A DNA stretch of 64,000 nucleotides from Dyella amyloliquefaciens (GCF_004296575.1 NZ_SAYT01000003.1:358577-422576), one strand, 5' to 3'. Positions 6,637-16,115 are shown, counted from the first letter of the stretch. Translations and numbers: made by a program. Notes: a model not told the origin generated them from the letters alone.

Positions 6637-9321
6637 ATGGCACTTACGCCCGGCGGGGCAGCGCCCGCCATCGCCGAACTTGTTCTCAAGACCACGCCGC
6701 CCCGGGCGCCGCGCTATCTGTTGGTGCGGCCACGACTCGGCCTGGACGACGAGCAGTTCCGCGAGCGCTCCTTCATCCTCGTGCAGGCGCCCGCGGGCTT
6801 CGGCAAGACTTCGCTGTTGGCGCAGTGGCGGCACGAGTACCTGGCGCGTGGCTGGGCCGTAGCGTGGATCTCGGCCGATGGAAGCCCCGACCCCCAGCGC
6901 ATGCTGCACAGCCTAGTGCTGGCGGTACGCATGGGGTGCGGCCGCCCCCAGTTCGGCGCGACCTTGCTGGAAAGTGCCTCGGTGGCGGTGGGCGAGTACG
7001 AAGGCGTCACCGAGTGGCTGAGCGAAGTAGCCCAGGCGTCGCTGTCGATGGTGTTGATGATCGACGAGGCCGAGCGCCTGCACCCGACCAGCCAGGCCGC
7101 CCTCAACTACCTGCTGCACAACGCACCGCCGAACCTTCGTGTGGTCGCGGCGGGGCGCGGCGAGCTGGATCCCATGGTGGCGGACCTGCGTGCGTACGGC
7201 CTATGCACCTCCGTGGGCGTGGAAACCCTGCGTTTTACGCTGGAGGAAACCATCGCCCTCGTGCGCAACCGCATCGGCAGCAAGGCCGATGCGGATACCT
7301 GTGCTCGGCTCCATGAGATGACCGAGGGCTGGCCGCTGGGCCTGCAGCTCGTGCTTGCCGCGATGGAGCGGGGCAGCGATCTGCGCAGCGTGGTGGGCCC
7401 GCATTCCCCGGATTCGCGCAATCAGCTGGTAGAGGCCCTCACGGCCAAGCTGGCGCCGGAGGACGTGACCTTTCTGACCCGCGTTGCGGTGGTGGACCAG
7501 CTGCATCCGGATCTTTGCATTGCCCTCACCGGCGACGAAGAGGCCCCGCAGCGTCTTGCGCGCCTGGCGCGCGAGACGCCGATCTTCGTGGTCGGCGAGG
7601 ACTCGGACTGGTACCGCCTGCACCTGCTCGCCTCCGATGCGCTGCGCCTGCGCCTGGCGGAGTTGCCCGAGCAGGAAAGGGCGGACCTGCATGGTCGTGC
7701 ACAGGACTGGCTGGCGGCGCACGGCATGCTCACCCAGGCCGCGCGCCATGCGCGCGAGGCTGGCAGGGAGGGGGTTGCCGTCGATCTCGCGCAGAAGGGC
7801 CTGTACGAAGCCGTGATCCAGGGCCACATGGGCACGATGCGCGAGTGGCTCGACGTGCTGCCTGAGTCGGTGCTCGATCAGCATCCGCAATTACGCCTGG
7901 CGGCCGCATGGTCGCTGGCGGTGAGCGAGCGCCATGAAGAAGCCGAGCGCATGGTGGGCCTCATCCTTTCGCGCCCTGACGTCAATGTTGCATTGCGTTA
8001 CGAGTGCGTGTTGATAGCGAGTGGAGCGGCCTACTACTCGGATGACCCCGATCGTTGTGTCGGCATGCTGGCGCCGTGGAAAGATTCCGAGTCGGGTGGC
8101 GAGCCCAGGTTCCATCGGATGCACGTCAACCGGCTGGCGATGATGGCCTTGCTGCAGGGCGATCCCGCGGAGGCCCGGCGCCTGTGCGGTGCGTTGGGCA
8201 TGGACGCGCCAAGAGAGTCCGACTATGCCTCGCGCTGGCGTGAATTCATCACCGGCCTGAGTTTCGTGTGGGAAGGGCAGATCCTGCTCGCGGAGGAAGG
8301 ACTGCGCGGGGCGCTGGTCTCCGTCGATGCGAAATTCGGCCGTCGACACCCATTGTCCTGCATGTTCGCCGCCTTGCTTGCCTCGATTGCCTATGAGCGG
8401 GATCGACTGGATGAGGCGGTGGCACTGCTGGCTAACCGGCTGGATGTGCTTGAGCGCGTGGGTGCGCCTGAGGCGATCCTGGTTGGCTATCGCACCGTGA
8501 CGCGGGTGGCCGCGGCGCAGGGCGAAGAACACCGGGCGCTCGATATGCTGGAGGCGTCGTATGCCATCGGCGTGGCGCGACGGCTGCCGCGCCTGTGCAT
8601 CGCCAGCCTCGGCGAGCAGGTGCGCATGCACGCAAGCCGCTTCCGTCGAGAAACCTGTAGTGCCTTGATCACCAGGATCGACGAGCTGGTGGCCAGCGAA
8701 AGCCCTCGCCGTGGGCCGCTATGGCGTCGCAATGTGGAGCTGGTGAGCGCCATGGCCCATGCCTATGCCGCCATGGCATCGCAGGACTGGCCGGGCGTGC
8801 TCGAATCCGTATCGCGGGCCGCACCGATGGCCGAGCAGACCAGGCTGGGGCGCTTCCGCATCGAGTGCATGGCGCTGCGCGCCTTTGCGCTGGACCGCAA
8901 CGGCGAGGACGGCCGCGCGCTGATGGTCGAGGCCATGAGCCTGGCCAAGACCTATGGCTTCATGCGCGTCTTCACCGATACCCATCCGGTGCTTACCGAC
9001 TGGGCGTATCGCGTGATGGCGGAGACGAGCGGTGAGGCGGCGGGCACGGTTTCTCCGTCACGCGTGATTCCGCCACCCGTGGATCAGCGCCAGGGCGGCC
9101 CCCGCGTGATGCCGAGCATGGTGCTCACGCCGAAAGAGCGCGAGGTGCTGGAATACCTCGCGCGCAATCTGTCGAACAAGGAAATCGCCCAGGCCATGGC
9201 GGTGGGCGAGGCCACGGTCAAATGGCATCTCAAGAACCTGTTCGGCAAGCTCGGCGTGGGTACCCGCCGGCATGTGGTTCATCGAGCGCAACTGCTCGGT
9301 CTCATCCAGGGCCTGGAATAG
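6637..9321 (+). CDS. MalT-like LuxR-family ATP-dependent transcriptional activator
   Basis: About 894 residues, the usual length for large ATP-binding LuxR (MalT/STAND) regulators. A Walker A motif APAGFGKTS lies at residues 51-59 and a Walker B-like LMIDEAER near 140. A long helical repeat region follows, and the last 65 or so residues are a GerE/LuxR helix-turn-helix (LTPKEREVLEYLARNLSNKE, then ATVKWHLKNLFGKL). Such proteins bind inducer and ATP, oligomerise and activate promoters with G-rich boxes. I chose ATG 6637 because homology-like sequence starts there; no strong ribosome site precedes it, and upstream in-frame ATGs cannot be excluded. It heads the DUF1329-YCF48-MMPL gene set and is its likely activator. 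Confidence 0.88.
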   Translation: MALTPGGAAPAIAELVLKTTPPRAPRYLLVRPRLGLDDEQFRERSFILVQAPAGFGKTSLLAQWRHEYLARGWAVAWISADGSPDPQRMLHSLVLAVRMGCGRPQFGATLLESASVAVGEYEGVTEWLSEVAQASLSMVLMIDEAERLHPTSQAALNYLLHNAPPNLRVVAAGRGELDPMVADLRAYGLCTSVGVETLRFTLEETIALVRNRIGSKADADTCARLHEMTEGWPLGLQLVLAAMERGSDLRSVVGPHSPDSRNQLVEALTAKLAPEDVTFLTRVAVVDQLHPDLCIALTGDEEAPQRLARLARETPIFVVGEDSDWYRLHLLASDALRLRLAELPEQERADLHGRAQDWLAAHGMLTQAARHAREAGREGVAVDLAQKGLYEAVIQGHMGTMREWLDVLPESVLDQHPQLRLAAAWSLAVSERHEEAERMVGLILSRPDVNVALRYECVLIASGAAYYSDDPDRCVGMLAPWKDSESGGEPRFHRMHVNRLAMMALLQGDPAEARRLCGALGMDAPRESDYASRWREFITGLSFVWEGQILLAEEGLRGALVSVDAKFGRRHPLSCMFAALLASIAYERDRLDEAVALLANRLDVLERVGAPEAILVGYRTVTRVAAAQGEEHRALDMLEASYAIGVARRLPRLCIASLGEQVRMHASRFRRETCSALITRIDELVASESPRRGPLWRRNVELVSAMAHAYAAMASQDWPGVLESVSRAAPMAEQTRLGRFRIECMALRAFALDRNGEDGRALMVEAMSLAKTYGFMRVFTDTHPVLTDWAYRVMAETSGEAAGTVSPSRVIPPPVDQRQGGPRVMPSMVLTPKEREVLEYLARNLSNKEIAQAMAVGEATVKWHLKNLFGKLGVGTRRHVVHRAQLLGLIQGLE

Positions 9322-9332
9322 CCCGGCCAACG

Positions 9333-9352
9333 GGCGCGAGACCGCTCGCGCC
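9333..9352 (+). terminator. hairpin after the LuxR gene
   Basis: A perfect 8-bp stem (GGCGCGAG / CTCGCGCC) with a 4-base loop ACCG, 11 bp past the LuxR stop codon. There is no T-tract after it, so intrinsic termination is uncertain. Confidence 0.45.
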
Positions 9353-9410
9353 GCTTCACGGACGTGAAGATCCGGCCGAGGCCGGATAGCCACCCTTGGT
9401 TACCTATTTG

Positions 9411-9436
9411 CCCCTCCCCCGACGTTTTGGGGGGGG
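9411..9436. promoter_or_regulatory. candidate MalT-like box upstream of the DUF1329 gene
   Basis: CCCCTCCCCC (9411-9420; GGGGGAGGGG on the other strand) followed after 8 bases by G8 (9429-9436). It is about 240 bp upstream of the DUF1329 start in a 350-bp gene-free gap. The resemblance to the C8/GGAGGGGGAG site at 6458 and to the MalT consensus makes it a candidate target of the neighbouring regulator. The two tracts could also pair as a hairpin. Confidence 0.4.
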
Positions 9437-9675
9437 TATGGTTTGCGCCGCTCCGAACAATGGGTATCGACCGCTTTCGCGTGTCCATGGTCGCGAGCCC
9501 ATGGCGCGGATGGCGGCAAAAGAGAGTGAGGCAGCGTAAAGCGCAGCGGTGCGACGCACCGCGATGCCGGCGGAATGACGCCGGCTGCGGCGAGACGAGG
9601 CCTGTGCTTACGCCATGGGGTGGTGACGAAAAGCCACCCCCGAAATTCGAATCACACATCGTGAGGAGCATGCGC

Positions 9676-11025
9676 ATGCAATTCCGCAAAGCCCTGATAG
9701 CTGGGGCCGTAGCCGTCCTGATCTCCGGCGTTGGCCACGCCAGCGTTTCGTCCGACGAGGCCAAGAAGCTCGGCACCACGCTTACCGGCGTCGGAGCAGA
9801 GACGGCCGGCAGCGCTGACGGCGCGATCCCCGCCTACAGCGGCGGCCTCACCACTGCGCCCTCCGGATTCAAGCCTGGCAGCGGTGTTCGCCCGGATCCG
9901 TTCACTGGCGAAAAGCCGGTGCTCACGATCGATGCGAAGAACATGGACAAGTACTCGGCCAACCTGACCGAGGGCACCAAGGCCCTGATGAAGAAGTATC
10001 CGGGCTACCACATCGACGTCTATCCGACGCACCGTTCCGCGGCATTCCCGAAGTTCGTGGTCGAGAACACCGCCAAGTGCGCGACGGAAGCGAAGACGGA
10101 TGCCGGCGGCCGCTCGATGAGTGGTTGCCACGCAGGCTTCCCGTTCCCGATCCCGCAGACCGGCTTCGAGGCGATGTGGAACCACCTGGTCCGCTTCAAC
10201 GGCGTGGCCTATGAAACCAAGTATCGCAACTACAACGTCGATGCCTCCGGTCACGCGACGCTATCCACCGAAGGCAACGCGGTCGAGGAATATCCCTACT
10301 GGGATACCAACAAGCCGAACGCCGATGTGTTCTGGGAGCAGCGCCTGACCTACACCGGTCCGGCACGTCGTGCGGGCGAAGCCATGCAGATCGTCGACCC
10401 GCTCAACTACAGCAGCCAGGGCCGCAAGGCATGGCAGTACCTGCCGGGCCAGCGTCGCGTGAAGGTAGCGCCGGATCTCGCCTTCGATACGCCCAACCCG
10501 GGTTCGGGCGGCGCGTCCACCTTCGACGACGTGTTCCTGTTCAACGGTTCGATGGAACGCTACGACTTCAAGCTCGTGGGCAAGAAGGAAATGTACGTTC
10601 CGTACAACGACTACAAGATGGCCTACGAGTCGAAGGCGGACGGGCTGCTGACGCCGAGCTTCCTCAACCCAGCCGACGTGCGTTGGGAAATGCATCGCGT
10701 GTGGGTGGTCGAGGCCACGCTGGCTGCCGGCAAGCGCCACATCTACAGCAAGCGCACGTTCTATCTCGACGAGGACAGCTGGGCGGCAGTGGCTTCCGAT
10801 GCCTATGACGCGCGCGGCCAGTTGTTCCGTGCGGGCTTTGCCTACATCACCCCGGCGTACGACATGCCGGCACCGGTGGCCGACCTGCATGGCATCTACG
10901 ACCTGATCGCGGGCTCGTATTCGCTGACGGGCTTCTCCGGTGAAACCGGTGGCGTCCGTTACGTGAAGCCGATGTCGGAGCGCGACTGGGCGCCGGAATC
11001 GCTCGCCGGTTCGGGAGTTCGCTGA
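9676..11025 (+). CDS. DUF1329 family exported protein
   Basis: A 449-residue protein of normal family length with a Sec-type signal peptide (MQFRKALIAGAVAVLISGVGHA, cut after about residue 22). The family is recognised by the N-terminal AKKLGTTLTGVGAETAGSAD, the repeated PYWDTNKPN/GRKAWQYLPGQRRV region and RKVRDW-like C-terminal features (here SYSLTGF...MSERDW). The start ATG at 9676 has GAGGAG 7 bases upstream; an ATG at 9670 is too close. DUF1329 proteins are predicted LolB/outer-membrane-associated beta-rich proteins found beside DUF1302, YCF48-like and MMPL genes in clusters for hydrophobic compounds. Molecular function is not established. Confidence 0.87.
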   Translation: MQFRKALIAGAVAVLISGVGHASVSSDEAKKLGTTLTGVGAETAGSADGAIPAYSGGLTTAPSGFKPGSGVRPDPFTGEKPVLTIDAKNMDKYSANLTEGTKALMKKYPGYHIDVYPTHRSAAFPKFVVENTAKCATEAKTDAGGRSMSGCHAGFPFPIPQTGFEAMWNHLVRFNGVAYETKYRNYNVDASGHATLSTEGNAVEEYPYWDTNKPNADVFWEQRLTYTGPARRAGEAMQIVDPLNYSSQGRKAWQYLPGQRRVKVAPDLAFDTPNPGSGGASTFDDVFLFNGSMERYDFKLVGKKEMYVPYNDYKMAYESKADGLLTPSFLNPADVRWEMHRVWVVEATLAAGKRHIYSKRTFYLDEDSWAAVASDAYDARGQLFRAGFAYITPAYDMPAPVADLHGIYDLIAGSYSLTGFSGETGGVRYVKPMSERDWAPESLAGSGVR

Positions 11026-11151
11026 TCGGCCGTCAGGCACGGTCTTGAGCATTGTCGCGAGGCGGGAGGCATCCGCTTCGCGACTCACTCGCATGGCAAT
11101 GGCGGTGGTGAGGCGAATGCCGCAACACCGCGGTGACGAAGGACGCCTCTC

Positions 11152-11160
11152 GGGGGAGGG
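11152..11160 (+). promoter_or_regulatory. third GGGGGAGGG motif, upstream of the YCF48-like gene
   Basis: GGGGGAGGG, identical to nine bases of the reverse strand of the motif at 9411-9420, lies about 165 bp before the YCF48-like start in a 297-bp gene-free gap. Its recurrence within one gene set suggests a shared regulator, but G-runs are also likely by chance in this GC-rich DNA. Confidence 0.3.
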
Positions 11161-11322
11161 CTCGCGCACGCCGTCATCCACATGGGTAGCGCCCCACCGC
11201 CATTTGCCACGCACTTTGGTTGTCGGCCTTCCTCCGGCCCTAGCAAGCTTCGACACCGCCGGTTCGCCGGCCGATTGCGAAGACACGGGAATGGAGCAGG
11301 CCTTGGATTGTTGGGGCACCTG

Positions 11323-12390
11323 ATGTTTACGCCATCCATTCGCCGCGCACTGGTAGCGCTTGCACTCGCGCTTCCCTCCGTATCGGTGGCGGGTTTCGCC
11401 GATGTGCTGGATACGCCATCCAGCACGAGTGCTCTCGCTTCAAAGAGCCTGCTCAATGGCCTGGCGGTAGCGGGCCATCGCGTGATCGCGGTGGGTCAGC
11501 GCGGTCATGTCGTCTACTCCGATGACAGCGGTACGACCTGGCAGCAGGCGAAAGTGCCGGTGTCTTCCGATCTGGTGGCCGTGAGCTTCCCCACGCCTCA
11601 GCAGGGTTGGGCGGTAGGCCACGATGGCGTCGTTCTGCATACCGCCGATGGCGGCGCCAGCTGGTCCATCCAGCTCGATGGGCGGCGCGCGGGTGCGCTG
11701 TTGCAGCAGCAGCTGCAGGCCAAGGCATCCAGGGGCGAGCTTGGCAGCCAGGACGATGCAGGCAAGCTGGTGGATGAGGTGGGCCGCATCGCCGCGCAGG
11801 GTGCCGAGAATCCTTTCCTCGACGTGTGGTTCGCCGATGCCCGTCACGGCTTCATCGTGGGCGCATTCAATCTCATCTTCGAGACCACGGACGGCGGCCA
11901 GACATGGACGACGTGGTTTGACCGCACCGAAAACCCGCAGCGCCTCCACCTGTATGCCGTACGCGGCATCGGCACGGATGTCTATATCACCGGCGAGCAG
12001 GGCCTCGTGCTCAAGCTTGACCGCGAAGCGGGCCGTTTCAAGGCGGTGGACACGCCTTACAAGGGCACCTATTTCGGCGTGGTGGGCGACAGCGATGCCG
12101 TCGTTGTCTACGGACTGCGCGGCAACGCCTATCGCAGTGCCGATGGCGGCGCGCATTGGACGCAGGTCGATACCGGCGTGCAGGAAGGCATCACCGGCGG
12201 TGCGAGCTTCGGCGCGCACGGCCTTGCACTCGTGAGCCAGGCCGGCACCGTGCTGGTCAGCCGCGACAACGGCGAACATTTCGTTACCCATCGACCGGCC
12301 AAGCCGGCACCGGCATCGGCAGTGGCCGTGTCCGGCGACGTGATCGTGACGGCCGGCGCACTTGGCGTGAATGCCAAGGCGCTGCACTGA
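11323..12390 (+). CDS. YCF48/BNR-repeat beta-propeller protein, exported
   Basis: A 355-residue protein with a Sec signal peptide (residues 1-22, ...LPSVSVAGFA) and repeated Asp-box/BNR motifs: YSDDSGTTWQQ, HTADGGASWSI, ETTDGGQTWTTW, RSADGGAHWTQ, SRDNGEHF. This is the photosystem II assembly factor YCF48-like fold, which in non-photosynthetic proteobacteria occurs beside DUF1329/DUF1302 and MMPL genes. It should be a periplasmic or outer-membrane-linked seven-bladed propeller. The ATG at 11323 is chosen because the signal peptide starts there. The stop lies 22 bp before the MMPL start, so the two are one transcript. Role probably assembly of, or partner to, the MMPL transporter; inferred. Confidence 0.85.
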   Translation: MFTPSIRRALVALALALPSVSVAGFADVLDTPSSTSALASKSLLNGLAVAGHRVIAVGQRGHVVYSDDSGTTWQQAKVPVSSDLVAVSFPTPQQGWAVGHDGVVLHTADGGASWSIQLDGRRAGALLQQQLQAKASRGELGSQDDAGKLVDEVGRIAAQGAENPFLDVWFADARHGFIVGAFNLIFETTDGGQTWTTWFDRTENPQRLHLYAVRGIGTDVYITGEQGLVLKLDREAGRFKAVDTPYKGTYFGVVGDSDAVVVYGLRGNAYRSADGGAHWTQVDTGVQEGITGGASFGAHGLALVSQAGTVLVSRDNGEHFVTHRPAKPAPASAVAVSGDVIVTAGALGVNAKALH

Positions 12391-12412
12391 AGCTGGCACG
12401 AGGAGACACCGC

Positions 12413-14857
12413 ATGAACGTTTCAACCGATTCAGTCGATCGCATGCCCGTCGTGCGCTCGGTCGAGGACTTCGACAAGCGCTCCGGCAACCTGCTGGAGC
12501 GACTGGTGTTCAATCACCGCTTCATCATGGTCCTGGTGTGCGCGCTCGCCACCGTGATCCTGGGTGGGCTGGCGGTGACGCGGCTGAGCTTCAATGCCAG
12601 CTTCGAGAAGATGATCCCCAGCCACCACCCCTACATCCGCAACTACCTGGAAAACGCGGGCGAATTGCGCGGCCTGGGTAATTCCTTGCGTGTGGTGGTC
12701 GAGAACGAGAGCGGCACCATCTTTGATCCGAAGTACCAGGAGGTACTGAAGAAGATCAACGACGAGTTGTTCCTGACCCCCGGCGTCGATCGCGCGTGGG
12801 TCAAGTCGTTGTGGACGCCGTCGGTCCGCTGGACCGAAGTGACGGAAGAGGGCTTCCGTGGCGGCCCGGTCATGCCGGACAACTACGATGGCTCGCCGCA
12901 GAACACCGCGCAGCTCAAACTCAATATTGCGCGCTCGGGCATCGTCGGCCGCTTTGTCGGCAACGACTTCAAGTCCAGCATGATCTTCGTGCCTCTGCTC
13001 GACAAGAACCCGGACACGGGCAAGGCGATCGATTATCGCGCACTGTCGCATTCGCTCGATGACATCCGTGCGCGCTACGAGGCCACGCCGGGCGTGAAGG
13101 TTCGCCTGCACGTGATCGGTTTCGCCAAGCTCGTCGGTGACCTGATCGAAGGTCTGGTCAAGGTCATGAGTTTCTTCGGCATCGCCGCGCTGATCGCGAC
13201 GCTGGTGATCTTTGGTTACACGCGCTGCCTGCGCAGCACGGGGCTGGTCATCCTGTGCTCCGCCGTGGCGGTGGTATGGCAGCTTGGCCTGGTGGCCGTG
13301 CTGGGCTTTTCGCTCGACCCGTTCTCGATCCTGGTGCCGTTTCTGATCTTTGCGATCGGCGTTTCGCACGGCGCGCAGAAAATGAACGGCATCATGCAGG
13401 ACATCGGGCGCGGTACGCATCGCCTGGTGGCTGCACGCTACACCTTCCGTCGCCTGTTCCTGGCGGGTGTCACCGCGTTGCTGGCGGATGCCGTGGGCTT
13501 CGGCGTGCTGATGGTCATCGACATTCCGGTGATCAAGGACCTCGCGCTGACCGCAAGCATCGGCGTGGCCGTGCTGATCTTCACCAACCTGCTGCTGTTG
13601 CCGGTGCTGCTCTCCTTTACCGGCGTCGATCCGGCTGCTGCCGAGCGCAGCCTGCGCGCCGAGCGCGAGCAGGCCGAAGGGAAGGGCGGTCGCAGCGCGT
13701 GGCAGTGGCTGGACCGTTTCACCACTCGCCGCTGGGCCATGGCTGCGCTGGGCATCTCGGTGGCGCTCGCTGCCGTGGGCTTCGTGGTCAGCACGCACCT
13801 GAAGATCGGCGACCTGGAGTCCGGTGCGCCCGAGCTGCGTGCGAACTCCCCATACAACCGCGACAACGCCTACATTACCGGCAACTATTCGCTATCGAGC
13901 GATGTGTTCGCCGTCGTCGTCAAGACGCCACCCGAGGGATGCCTGAAGTATCCGACCCTGGTCGAGGCGGACCGGCTGGCCTGGGCACTGCGGCAAGTGC
14001 CTGGCGTGCAGGCGACGACGTTCCTTGGCGACGCGGTGCGCCAGATCACGGCAGGTTCGTACGAGGGCAACCCCAAGTGGCTGACCATCGCGCGCAACCA
14101 GGACGTGCTCAACTACGGCGCGCAGCAGGCCTCGGTGAACAACCCGGACCTTTTCAATAACGCCTGCTCGATCATGCCGGTGATCGCCTATCTTTCCGAT
14201 CATCGCGCTGAAACGCTTGATCGCGTCGTCGCGGCGGCGGCATCGTTCGCGGCGGCGCATGGCACGACGGATCGCCAGTACCTGCTGGCCGCCGGCAGCG
14301 CTGGTATCGACGCGGCGACCAATATCGTGGTGCGCCAGGCTGACCACACGATGCTGTTCTACGTCTATGGCGCCGTGATCCTGCTCTGCTTCGTGACGTT
14401 CCGTTCGTGGCGGGCCGTTGTGGTGGCCGTCGTGCCGCTGATGCTTACGTCCATTCTTTGCGAGGCGTTGATGGTGGCGCTTGGCATCGGTGTGAAGGTC
14501 GCCACCTTGCCGGTCATCGCATTGGGTGTAGGCATCGGCGTGGACTACGCGCTGTACCTGCTGTCCATCCAGCTCGCCCAGCAGCGTGCGGGCGTGCCGC
14601 TCGCGCAGGCCTACCGGAATGCCGTGCAGTTCACCGGCAAGGTCGTGGCCCTGGTAGGCGTGACGCTGGCTGCGGGCGTGGTGACGTGGGCGTTCTCGCC
14701 GATCAAGTTCCAGGGCGACATGGGCATCCTGCTGACCTTCATGTTCCTGTGGAACATGGTGGGAGCGTTGGTGCTGATCCCTGCGTTGTCGCACTTCCTG
14801 CTGCGCGACTCGACCTGGCGTACTTCCGCGCGCGACACGCTGCAGCACGCAGGCTGA
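12413..14857 (+). CDS. MMPL/RND-superfamily transporter
   Basis: An 814-residue inner-membrane protein with the RND two-fold layout: one helix near residue 40, a large periplasmic loop to about 235, five helices (about 240-410), a second loop, and a last helix cluster from about 640. The VLGFSLDPFSILVPFLIFAIG and ALGVGIGVDYALYLLS segments are typical sterol-sensing/MMPL helices; a GVDYA motif with Asp may take part in proton relay. AGGAG lies 7 bases before ATG 12413. Relatives move lipids, hopanoids or hydrophobic aromatics. With DUF1329 and YCF48 partners it probably forms an envelope-spanning route for a hydrophobic substrate. Confidence 0.88.
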   Translation: MNVSTDSVDRMPVVRSVEDFDKRSGNLLERLVFNHRFIMVLVCALATVILGGLAVTRLSFNASFEKMIPSHHPYIRNYLENAGELRGLGNSLRVVVENESGTIFDPKYQEVLKKINDELFLTPGVDRAWVKSLWTPSVRWTEVTEEGFRGGPVMPDNYDGSPQNTAQLKLNIARSGIVGRFVGNDFKSSMIFVPLLDKNPDTGKAIDYRALSHSLDDIRARYEATPGVKVRLHVIGFAKLVGDLIEGLVKVMSFFGIAALIATLVIFGYTRCLRSTGLVILCSAVAVVWQLGLVAVLGFSLDPFSILVPFLIFAIGVSHGAQKMNGIMQDIGRGTHRLVAARYTFRRLFLAGVTALLADAVGFGVLMVIDIPVIKDLALTASIGVAVLIFTNLLLLPVLLSFTGVDPAAAERSLRAEREQAEGKGGRSAWQWLDRFTTRRWAMAALGISVALAAVGFVVSTHLKIGDLESGAPELRANSPYNRDNAYITGNYSLSSDVFAVVVKTPPEGCLKYPTLVEADRLAWALRQVPGVQATTFLGDAVRQITAGSYEGNPKWLTIARNQDVLNYGAQQASVNNPDLFNNACSIMPVIAYLSDHRAETLDRVVAAAASFAAAHGTTDRQYLLAAGSAGIDAATNIVVRQADHTMLFYVYGAVILLCFVTFRSWRAVVVAVVPLMLTSILCEALMVALGIGVKVATLPVIALGVGIGVDYALYLLSIQLAQQRAGVPLAQAYRNAVQFTGKVVALVGVTLAAGVVTWAFSPIKFQGDMGILLTFMFLWNMVGALVLIPALSHFLLRDSTWRTSARDTLQHAG

Positions 14858-14957
14858 CAGGTTGGCGTGGGCCACCACGCCACCTCATTCCTTGAGCTGA
14901 TGGACCGATCTCGCCATCAGCATTGACCGATCCACAGTCCGATACCGTTATCAGCCC

Positions 14958-15263
14958 ATGCCAGATGCAGCCAACCTCAGCCACGTGATGCGCGCGCTCG
15001 CCGACCCGACGCGGCGGGCGGTCTATGAACGGATCGCTGGGGGTGGGGAAATCACTGTCGCCGGCCTCACCCACGGCAGCGGTGTCTCGCAAAGCGCCGT
15101 CTCCCAGCATCTGAAGGCATTGAAGCTGGCTGGCCTGGTTACCCATAGACCGGAAGGGCGTAACGTCTACTACCGCGCCAGGCCGGCCGGACTGGCACCG
15201 CTGATGGACTGGATGGCGGATGCGGCGCACGTCGGCATGATGGTCCCGAAGCAGCCACGGTAA
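14958..15263 (+). CDS. ArsR-family winged-helix regulator
   Basis: A 101-residue protein made of one winged helix-turn-helix: ALADPTRRAVYERIAGGGEI, then GVSQSAVSQHLKALKLAGLV and the wing RPEGRNVYYRA. The cysteine motif of metal-sensing ArsR proteins is missing, so it belongs to the non-metal subgroup often paired with SRPBCC/AHSA1 genes; no such gene follows here. A possible promoter upstream is TTGACC (14923) with GTTATC 18 bases later. Its neighbours point away or are convergent, so its target is unknown; autoregulation is likely. Confidence 0.88.
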   Translation: MPDAANLSHVMRALADPTRRAVYERIAGGGEITVAGLTHGSGVSQSAVSQHLKALKLAGLVTHRPEGRNVYYRARPAGLAPLMDWMADAAHVGMMVPKQPR

Positions 15264-15302
15264 CCGGTTGCCGGCTACCGTGGCCGACGAAGCATTGCTT
15301 CG
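15254..15302. terminator. double hairpin between convergent ArsR and DUF1080 genes
   Basis: Arm GCCACGGTA (15254-15262) pairs perfectly with TACCGTGGC (15276-15284); the arm overlaps the ArsR stop. A second hairpin CGAAGC-ATT-GCTTCG follows at 15288-15302. The place between two convergent genes and the two-way symmetry suggest a bidirectional terminator, though no T-tract is clear. Confidence 0.55.
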
Positions 15303-15317
15303 CTCAAAACGCCGTCC

Positions 15318-16115
15318 TCAGTCCAGCGAACGCACCCAGATGTTGCGGAAGCTGATGGGCTTCGAGTGGTCTCCGTGCGCCTGCAGCTTGATGGCGGCTT
15401 CGTCGTAGGGCTTGTACTTCGGCTTGCCGACATACAGTGTCTCGCCCGCCAGCTGGGTGTGGTTCTGCACCAGCACCCCGTTGTGGAACAGGGTGACGTA
15501 ACCCGGTGACTTCACCGTCCCGTCGGCGGCGAATACAGGTGCCGTCCACACCACGTCGTAGGTCTGCCACTCACCCGGCGGGCGCATCACGTTGACCAGC
15601 GGCGCCGTCTGCTTGTACACGCTCGCGGCCTGGCCATTGACGTAAGTGGTGTTCTTATACGAATCCAGGATCTGGATTTCGTAGCCTTCATCGCCAGGTC
15701 CCGTCGAGGCGAGGAACAGCCCGCTGTTGCCGCGGCCCTGGCCTTCGCCGGTGATGTCCTTGGGAACCTGCCATTCCAGGTGGAGCTGGTAGTTCTTGAA
15801 GTGCTGCTTGGTCTGGATGTTGCCCGTGGTCTTGTCGACCGTGACTATGCCGTCGTGCACGTTCCAGTGAGCCGGCGAATGATCCTTGGACGCCTCCCAC
15901 TGGCTGAGGTCGTGGCCATCGAACAGCACGACGGCATCCGACGGCGGCGCGTCGTCCTGCTTGCCCGGCGTGACGATCTTCGGCACGGGCTCCCATTGCT
16001 CGGTGGCCTTGGGGTCGGTGGGTTCGGCCGTAGTCGATGGAGCGGTCGATTGCGCCCATGCGGCGGACGCGGACAAGACACATAGGGCGATGGCGGCGGC
16101 GAGCGGTCGTTTCAT
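15318..16115 (-). CDS. DUF1080 (3-keto-disaccharide hydrolase-type) exported protein
   Basis: 265 residues with a Sec signal peptide (MKRPLAAAIALCVLSASAAWAQ, cut near residue 22) and a concanavalin-like jelly roll of the DUF1080 family (PF06439): VVLFDGHDLSQWE, then GNSGLFLAS, EGYEIQILDSYKN, and the closing PISFRNIWVRSLD. The family includes enzymes that cleave 3-keto-glycosides. It is the last gene of an eight-gene operon with a GMC dehydrogenase, isomerase-fold proteins and a Gfo/Idh enzyme, which is exactly the expected context. ATG 16115 has GGGA about 6 bases upstream. Periplasmic site of action is inferred from the signal peptide. Confidence 0.87.
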   Translation of the reverse strand: MKRPLAAAIALCVLSASAAWAQSTAPSTTAEPTDPKATEQWEPVPKIVTPGKQDDAPPSDAVVLFDGHDLSQWEASKDHSPAHWNVHDGIVTVDKTTGNIQTKQHFKNYQLHLEWQVPKDITGEGQGRGNSGLFLASTGPGDEGYEIQILDSYKNTTYVNGQAASVYKQTAPLVNVMRPPGEWQTYDVVWTAPVFAADGTVKSPGYVTLFHNGVLVQNHTQLAGETLYVGKPKYKPYDEAAIKLQAHGDHSKPISFRNIWVRSLD

